Assembly (NCBI GenBank): GCA_910589415.1
Contig: OU342635.1
Coordinates: 9,548,001 to 9,612,000, forward strand
DNA: 64,000 bases
Origin: Malachius bipustulatus
Lineage: Eukaryota; Arthropoda; Insecta; Coleoptera; Melyridae
Reading direction: 5' to 3'
The translations under genes were made by a program, and so were the position numbers. Of the stretch, positions 58,580-64,000 are shown one piece after another (the stretch's first letter is position 1; the number at the start of each line of letters is the position of its first letter). The notes beneath the pieces were generated by a model that was not told the origin of the DNA, searched no databases, and saw only the letters and a program-made list of their open reading frames with translations.

Positions 58580-58885
58580 CAAGGTCTCGCTTCCTCGACC
58601 TTGGCCTGCCGGCGGCGTCGGGCCTTCGGCCCTCCATGACGGGCCTTCGGCCCGGTTTGTCAGTAGATCCCCGTCAAAGTTGGAATTTTTCAGGTTTTTT
58701 TCGTGTTACCTTTTTTTCTATGTCGTTACACGGCACTGTGATCAGTAGATTCCGCGTCGTAGTTAAAATCTGCCATTCGTCTCTTTTTGTGTTATTTTTT
58801 TCTATATTGCTCCTGAAGGACCAATATGGGAACTTCCGAGATCGCGCGTAGAAGTTAGATTTGCGTCAAAGTTAGTCACGCGTTA
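58580..58885. repeat. Dispersed repeat module, copy 1, with two hairpins
   Basis: This 300-bp block recurs almost unchanged at 62968-63273. It holds two back-to-back GC hairpins, GGGCC-TTC-GGCCC, at 58619-58632 and 58640-58654, in otherwise AT-rich DNA. No frame is conserved between copies in a way that suggests protein. Confidence 0.85.
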
Positions 58886-59079
58886 GTTTGACAGTTCAAG
58901 TTGGTCGTGAAAGAGAGAACAGGTCGCGAGAAGCACGGAATTTTCTTTGACAGCTGTCAAATATGTCAATTCGGTCTGTGGAATCAACAAAATGCCGAAA
59001 TGAGTTTTGTTGAAAAGAGAAACAATTTTTTTAAATGCTCTTGATTTTGACATTAAAAAAATGACAGTTTTAATTTTAA

Positions 59080-59420
59080 TTTTGGTAGCGGTGTAATTTG
59101 TGGTTGAAATAATTTTTGCCGTTTTCAAATTGAAGAGAATACCCGCGATTCGACCCTGACCGTGAAAAAAGGATGACAAAACAATCGAAAGTGTCAAATA
59201 AAAAATGCCAAATGCGAAAAATCGTGAACGAACTCCTTTATTTTTCAGCGAAAAAAATCGCTGTGACGTTAAAAGTCGCGATACAATTTTTTTTTGAAAT
59301 TAAAAAAGAAAGGCATTATCCTTAACTTGAACGTGGTCGTAAAAAAACTCGAAAAAAAAAAACGAAAATGCGACTTTTTAAACGTCAAAGTCCAAAGATT
59401 GGGAGCGAAAATCGGCCATT
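59080..59420. repeat. Second dispersed module, copy 1
   Basis: Beginning 'tttggtagcggtgtaatttg', it recurs with few changes at 63661-64000 in the same order after the hairpin module. The frames in it (58883-59197 and 59294-59527) are chance frames; the equivalent frame at 63635-63832 changes at both ends. Confidence 0.8.
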
Positions 59421-62400
59421 TTCGAAAATTCACAGCGTCGCCATTTTGGAAATTTAAGCGACAAAAATTGAGAATTCCGACAGACCAACTCTTCTACTAC
59501 CCTGCTAAAATGATCCTCGAGTCCTGATGTACGGAAATTACCGAGAAAAAAATTCGAAAACATAGCTGATTTTCATTGATTTTGGTCGAAAATCGTGAAG
59601 TTTATAAACGTGAAATTGTACCGCTCTGACATTTTTGACCGTAACTTTGGCCACGTCGGTCGAGGAATGATCGAAAAGGTATCGACTTGTAGCTGAGAAA
59701 CGGTTCTTGAAGACTGCAAAATTTCAACGCAATTGACGTAACCGTCTGTCATCTATAAGCTGTCAAAGTCGATTTTTTTAAATTTTTTTTGCGAATTTTC
59801 AAAAGCGTCCGTAGCGGCCATTTTGGAAACTTTTGCGATCGCAATTTCACGTTACGCTTCTTATCGATGAACTCTGTCGACCGAAAAAAAAATATTCCCA
59901 AAAACTTTCACCGTTCCGGAGAAAACGACGAAACAATTTGTGATCAAAAAAATTCATAGGCCTACCCATTAAAATTTTTGACAAAATTTTCAAAAAATTG
60001 AAATGGCTGAAATTCGCAGCTTGGCACGTCGGGAGCGCGTTGAATTCAGATCCAAAATCCGTTTTTCGTTTGCGTGCATATTTCCGGAGAAAATGGCGTC
60101 CAAATATAAGGTTTTGCTGAAATTTGGCAAACACGACCGAGGAAATAATTTTTTCCGATTTGGAAAATTAAAATGGCGGAAATTTTATAATTTTATCGGA
60201 ACGAAAAAACTCAAAGCTACGACGCCATCACAAAATGTTTTTGAAAAAAGAATTGAAACTGTCTTTTAAAAAATGTCAAAATTGAAAAGTTGGAAAAAAT
60301 CGGAAAAAGACACGTGTTTCTGCACACGGAAAAATTTAGATAAAATCGAAGAATCAAGATGGCGGCCAGATTTTGGTTTCGTCGTACAGGCAAAATGTGC
60401 AGCAATGACATATTGATGCAAGAAGCAAGAGCCGATAAAAAAATCGCAACTGTCATTTTTCAAACGTCAGATTCAAAATTTTTGATCTCGATGTCTCAAC
60501 TTTGACGTTTAAAAAGTCCCAGTTTGAATTTTTTTTCGAGTTTTTTTTCAAGACCACGTACTAGCTAATAGTATTGCGGTTATTATGACATTTTGAAAAA
60601 AATTGTATCGCGAGTTTCAAGGTCGCCGAGATTTTTTTTGTTGAAAAAAAAAATTAATTTTTTTTCGGGTTTTTCAAGTTTGACATTTATTAAGTGACAT
60701 TTTCTAATTCGCTGTCATTTTTTCTGCATAGCCAGATGAGAGTCGCAAGTAATGTCTTTATTTTGACACCGCCAAAAATAATTCAATCACGATTTATACC
60801 GTCACTATAATGACATTTGGTAAAAAGAAAAACAATTTTTCTCAACATTCATGAATTTGACGTTTAAAAAAAATGACAGTTGCAGTTATCCGGGATAGCT
60901 CTTGTACCGATATATTACTGCTGCACATTTCACCTTTACGAGGATACCAAAATCTGGCCGCCATCTTGATCCTTCGATTTTAATTAAATGTTTTCGTGTG
61001 AAAGAACACGTGTTTTTTTCCACTTTTCGATTTTGACGTTTCAAAAGTGCCAGTTCGGATTAGTTTTTCGAAAATATTTCACAGGGGTGTAGTAGCCGGG
61101 AGTCTCTTCGTTAAGCTAAAATTACAAAATAGCCGCCATCTTAATTCTTCGAATCGAAAAAAATTATTTAGTTCGGTCGCGTTCACGGAATTTCCGCATA
61201 CGTAATATGACATTAAGTTCTTTACTCTATTTTTCACGGCTCATTTTTCAAATTTTAAAAATAATAATCACTCCAAATTATTAGTGAAAGACCAATTAAT
61301 TGTCGCAATTAATTCTAAAAACAATTATTAAAAAAATGCATAAGAAAAAACAGAAATTAGCCCGAACAGGATCGGCGCATGCATAACCATCATTATAATA
61401 ATTAATTAATGAAAGCGGGGCAACAAACGACCGAGCTAGCGCTCCGGCACGTCAAAACACCATAATAGTCTCCCGATGACGGCGAAATGCCGCAAACGTA
61501 TTATTAACAATTTCATATAAATTGTCATATCTTCGTTGTTAAATGACCAATGTGGATAATTTTTTCACCATCATTTACGTTAATTAATTGTCGTTGCGAC
61601 TGTCCTTTTAATTTTCAAAATCGTGCATAAAGAAGAAGACAAAAAAAATAATAAAAAATTAATTTATCGATTTTTTAATAAAAATAAAAGTATAAGCTAA
61701 TTTTCGAGCAGCGAGGAAATTTTTTATTTTTCGTTTAAAGTACCTACATAATCGAGATGAATTGAAGCCAAAACTTCAAATTTAGTGTTGAAGAAAAAAA
61801 ATCTGACAAAAATTCAACTGTGTCATCGATGGGGGAAGATATATGTAAAACACGTCTGAACCGTTTCAATGACCTGCCGAAGTTTTTCCGAATTTTGACA
61901 GTTTCTCCAACGGTTTAGGAAAAAAACTATATCTATATTTTTTGTAGGTAAAGAACGTCTCTATCATACAGTTTAATTCATTTTTCGATAGGTCGACAAT
62001 ATTTCGAAAAAAATTCGAAAGCATGCGATAAAGAGTAGCATTTGGTCAATTTGTTCAATTGAAGAAACAATTGCCGCTCCCAAACAGGGAATTTTTCTGG
62101 AAAATGTTTTGAATAAAAAAATAGCACTTGAAGAATTGTTCAAAAAAGGTTTGATTATATTTTTCGCTAGGATGAACCGTTTTCGAAAAAAAAATTTTTT
62201 TGTGGGTTTTTATTTTATTTTAAACCAAAGCTGTTTTTTTTGTTTTTTTTCGAATAAGTCACTTTTGCCGACTTGTCACGTAAAAATCATCATCATCTTT
62301 TTGGTAGGTAACGAACGGCTCTATCTCGCTGTTTTGTTATTTTTTCGATCTGTCAAATAAATTTTGAAAAAAAATCCGAATTAGTCGCAAAATCATGCGA

Positions 62401-62540
62401 ATACGGTGTCCTCAATTTTTGAGAGCCGATTACCGCTCACCTAATTATTTTTTCGAAAAACGATCTCTACAAAGTTTGTACGTCTATCCTTTCCCTAAGT
62501 AACTGTACTTGCAGAATTTGTCCGCGACGTACCGTTACCG
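59421..62540. other. Mosaic of diverged inverted modules
   Basis: Words such as 'tggccgccatcttgat', 'gacgtttaaaaa' and 'cacgtgt' recur on both strands. Segments at about 60285-60500 and 60830-61050 are inverted copies of one another ('aatctggccgccatcttgat' against its inverse). No frame over 95 codons and no family recognised. It reads as a large, decayed non-coding repeat. Confidence 0.55.
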
Positions 62541-62604
62541 AGAAACAACTCCTTATGTCGGGACGTTTTAAAAAAAATACGGCCCTGAACGGGGGCCTTA
62601 AAAT

Positions 62605-62890
62605 TCCCGGATCCGGCCCATTTTCAATAGGTCGTATTTGGGGGTCCCCAGCTTCGTCCCTACCGAGTTTCATCCCGATCGGTGCAACTTTCGGACACTT
62701 AGAGTGTTTCCTAGCAGATTCCCGAAAAATCCCGAAATTCCCGAAAAAAAAACACTTCCCGGTAACGGATCCCGCTCATTTTCAATAGGCATCGTGGGAC
62801 CGTGCGCCTCTTCAATCGAGCAAAATTTCAACTCTCTAGGACGAAAAATGGCGCCTCTAGAGTGTTTCCTAGGATCGTCACAGAACGCCC
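62605..62890. repeat. Diverged tandem duplication, GC-richer
   Basis: Two copies about 175 bp apart of the order 'cccggatcc' or 'ggatcccgctc', 'cattttcaatagg', a variable part and 'tagagtgtttcctag'. The plus frames over it (62555-62788, 62638-63054) differ in length and frame, so they are unlikely to be coding. Confidence 0.65.
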
Positions 62891-62967
62891 GACCTACTGA
62901 CAGACAAAAATCGGGTGGTAGGCTCCGTATACTTCCGAGATTTACGATTACATCGATCTCGGAAGAA

Positions 62968-63273
62968 CAAGGTCTCGCTTCCTCGACCTTGGCCTGCCGG
63001 CGGCTTCGGGCCTTCGGCCCTCAATGGCGGGCCTTCGGCCCGTTTTGTCAGTAGATCCCCGTCAAAGTTAGAATTTTTCATGTTTTTTTCGTGTTACCTT
63101 TTTTTCTATGTCGCTACACGGCACTGTGATCAGTAGATTCCGCGTCGTAGTTAAAATCTACCATTCATCTCTTTTTGTGTTATTTTTTCTATATCGCTCC
63201 TGAAGGACCAATATGGGAACTTCCGAGATCGCGCGTAAAAGTTAGATTCGCGTCAAAGTTAGTCACGCGTTAG
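62968..63273. repeat. Dispersed repeat module, copy 2, with two hairpins
   Basis: It matches 58580-58885 at an offset of 4388. Hairpins lie at 63007-63020 and 63028-63042. The match ends at 'gtcacgcgttag', after which the two copies continue differently. Confidence 0.85.
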
Positions 63274-63660
63274 CTAACACGGCGGGCTAGATAGAGAGAG
63301 GAGAGAGAGAGAGAAGGGAAGGAGGGGAGCGGTGCGACTAAAAAAGAGTGAACGAACGTGGTGTTGCGGAGCATGGGCCGTTTGTCAGTTTGTCTTTTTC
63401 GCTTTTATTTTCCGAGAAAATGGCGTCCAAATATCAGATTATATGGTAAAACATTGGAAAACGGGCGTTTCGAACAAAGGAAATAATTTTTTTTTAACTC
63501 TTAAAATCAAAATGGCGGTCAACTTGTAATTTTGACGTAACAAAGAAACTCAAAATTACGATCCTATTGTGAGAAAAAAAAAAGAAAATTTAAAGTGTCA
63601 CTTCTCAAACGTCAAAATCGATAATTGAAAAACATCATTTTTTCTCTGTAACAAAATTCA
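63274..63660. other. Segment present only after copy 2; GA-rich tract
   Basis: This spacer replaces the sequence that follows copy 1. It includes a purine-rich run at 63290-63330 and 'aatggcgtccaaatat', which also appears near 60093. Confidence 0.6.
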
Positions 63661-64000
63661 TTTTGGTAGCGGTGTAATTTGTGGTTGAAATAATTTTTGC
63701 CGTTTTCAAATTGAAGAGAATACCCGCGATTCGACCCTGACCGTGAAAAAAGAATGACAAAACAATCGAAAGTGTCAAATAAAAAATGTCAAATGCGAAA
63801 AATCTCGAACGAACTCCTTTGTTTTTCAGCAAAACAAATCGCTGTGACGTTAAAAGTCGCGATACAATTTTTTTTTGAAATTCAATAAGAAAGGCATTAC
63901 CCTTAACTTGAGCGTGGTTGTAAAAAAAAACTCGAAAAAAAAACGAAAATGCGACTTTTTAAACGTCAAAGTCCAAAAATTGGGAGCCAAAATCGGCCAT
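63661..64000. repeat. Second dispersed module, copy 2, cut by window edge
   Basis: It matches 59080-59420 at an offset of 4581 and continues to the last base of the window, so the repeat extends further right. Confidence 0.85.

Noticed and set aside
58619..58654. Bacterial-type transcription terminator or bacterial contamination
   Set aside because: The hairpins lie in a repeat module found twice in plainly insect-like AT-rich DNA, with no bacterial genes nearby.
62467..63136. Overlapping frames on both strands suggesting a gene at 62.5-63.1 kb
   Set aside because: The frames arise from a GC-richer tandem duplication and the hairpin module; they overlap in several phases and show no family motif.

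Overview
The window is eukaryotic, AT-rich and intron-era in character, and almost certainly from an insect. The evidence is the set of repeats: a Ty3/gypsy element primed by tRNA-His, R1-type and other LINE tails, tRNA-derived SINEs, piggyBac and Tc1/mariner relics, and many TA-target foldback elements. The order of insect cannot be told from the sequence. I found no convincing host gene. The only long intact reading frames are gag and pol of one retrotransposon. One 170-180 codon frame near 38.2-38.7 kb is unexplained.

Layout. 1-1.4 kb shows nothing I recognise. 1.4-14 kb is a nest: a decayed tandem repeat (1400-1740 and 12595-13990) was hit by a Tc1/mariner element (1741-12594). That element was later split by a complete, very young Ty3/gypsy element on the minus strand (1849-11850; 1613-bp LTRs, 4-bp target duplication AGTT, gag and pol joined by a likely -1 frameshift). 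The tandem repeat also took a SINE (12751-12990) and a short solo LTR (13523-13804). 16-20.3 kb holds a CCCAGG-ended MITE, a solo LTR of an older relative of the gypsy element (17237-18884, duplication CGGC) and a dead piggyBac 5' part. 24.4-25.8 kb is a satellite-like array. 29.05-29.93 kb is another solo LTR (duplication AGGT). 30-32.2 kb is a chain of LINE 3' fragments with a second SINE copy inside. 36.9-38.2 kb is a dead R1-type LINE.

The most striking object is 41744-49681. It is a 7.9-kb Foldback-like transposon with two long inverted arms built from about 15 and 18 tandem repeat units (alternating about 156 and 170 bp), a 2-kb loop and an imperfect 9-bp target duplication. A second, MITE-sized palindrome sits at the loop's left edge. 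52.6-54.6 kb holds a short CCCAGG MITE and two head-to-tail palindromic TA elements sharing one TA. 57.15-58.55 kb is a further inverted-repeat element with a 29-bp minisatellite in one arm. 58.58-64 kb is a mosaic of direct and inverted repeat modules that runs off the right edge and carries paired GC-rich TTC-loop hairpins.

Functionally, the only candidate for present activity is the gypsy element: near-identical LTRs, open gag and pol, visible catalytic residues, primer-binding site, polypurine tract and frameshift heptamer. Everything else looks non-autonomous or dead. All repeat comparisons were made by eye, so identity levels are approximate.
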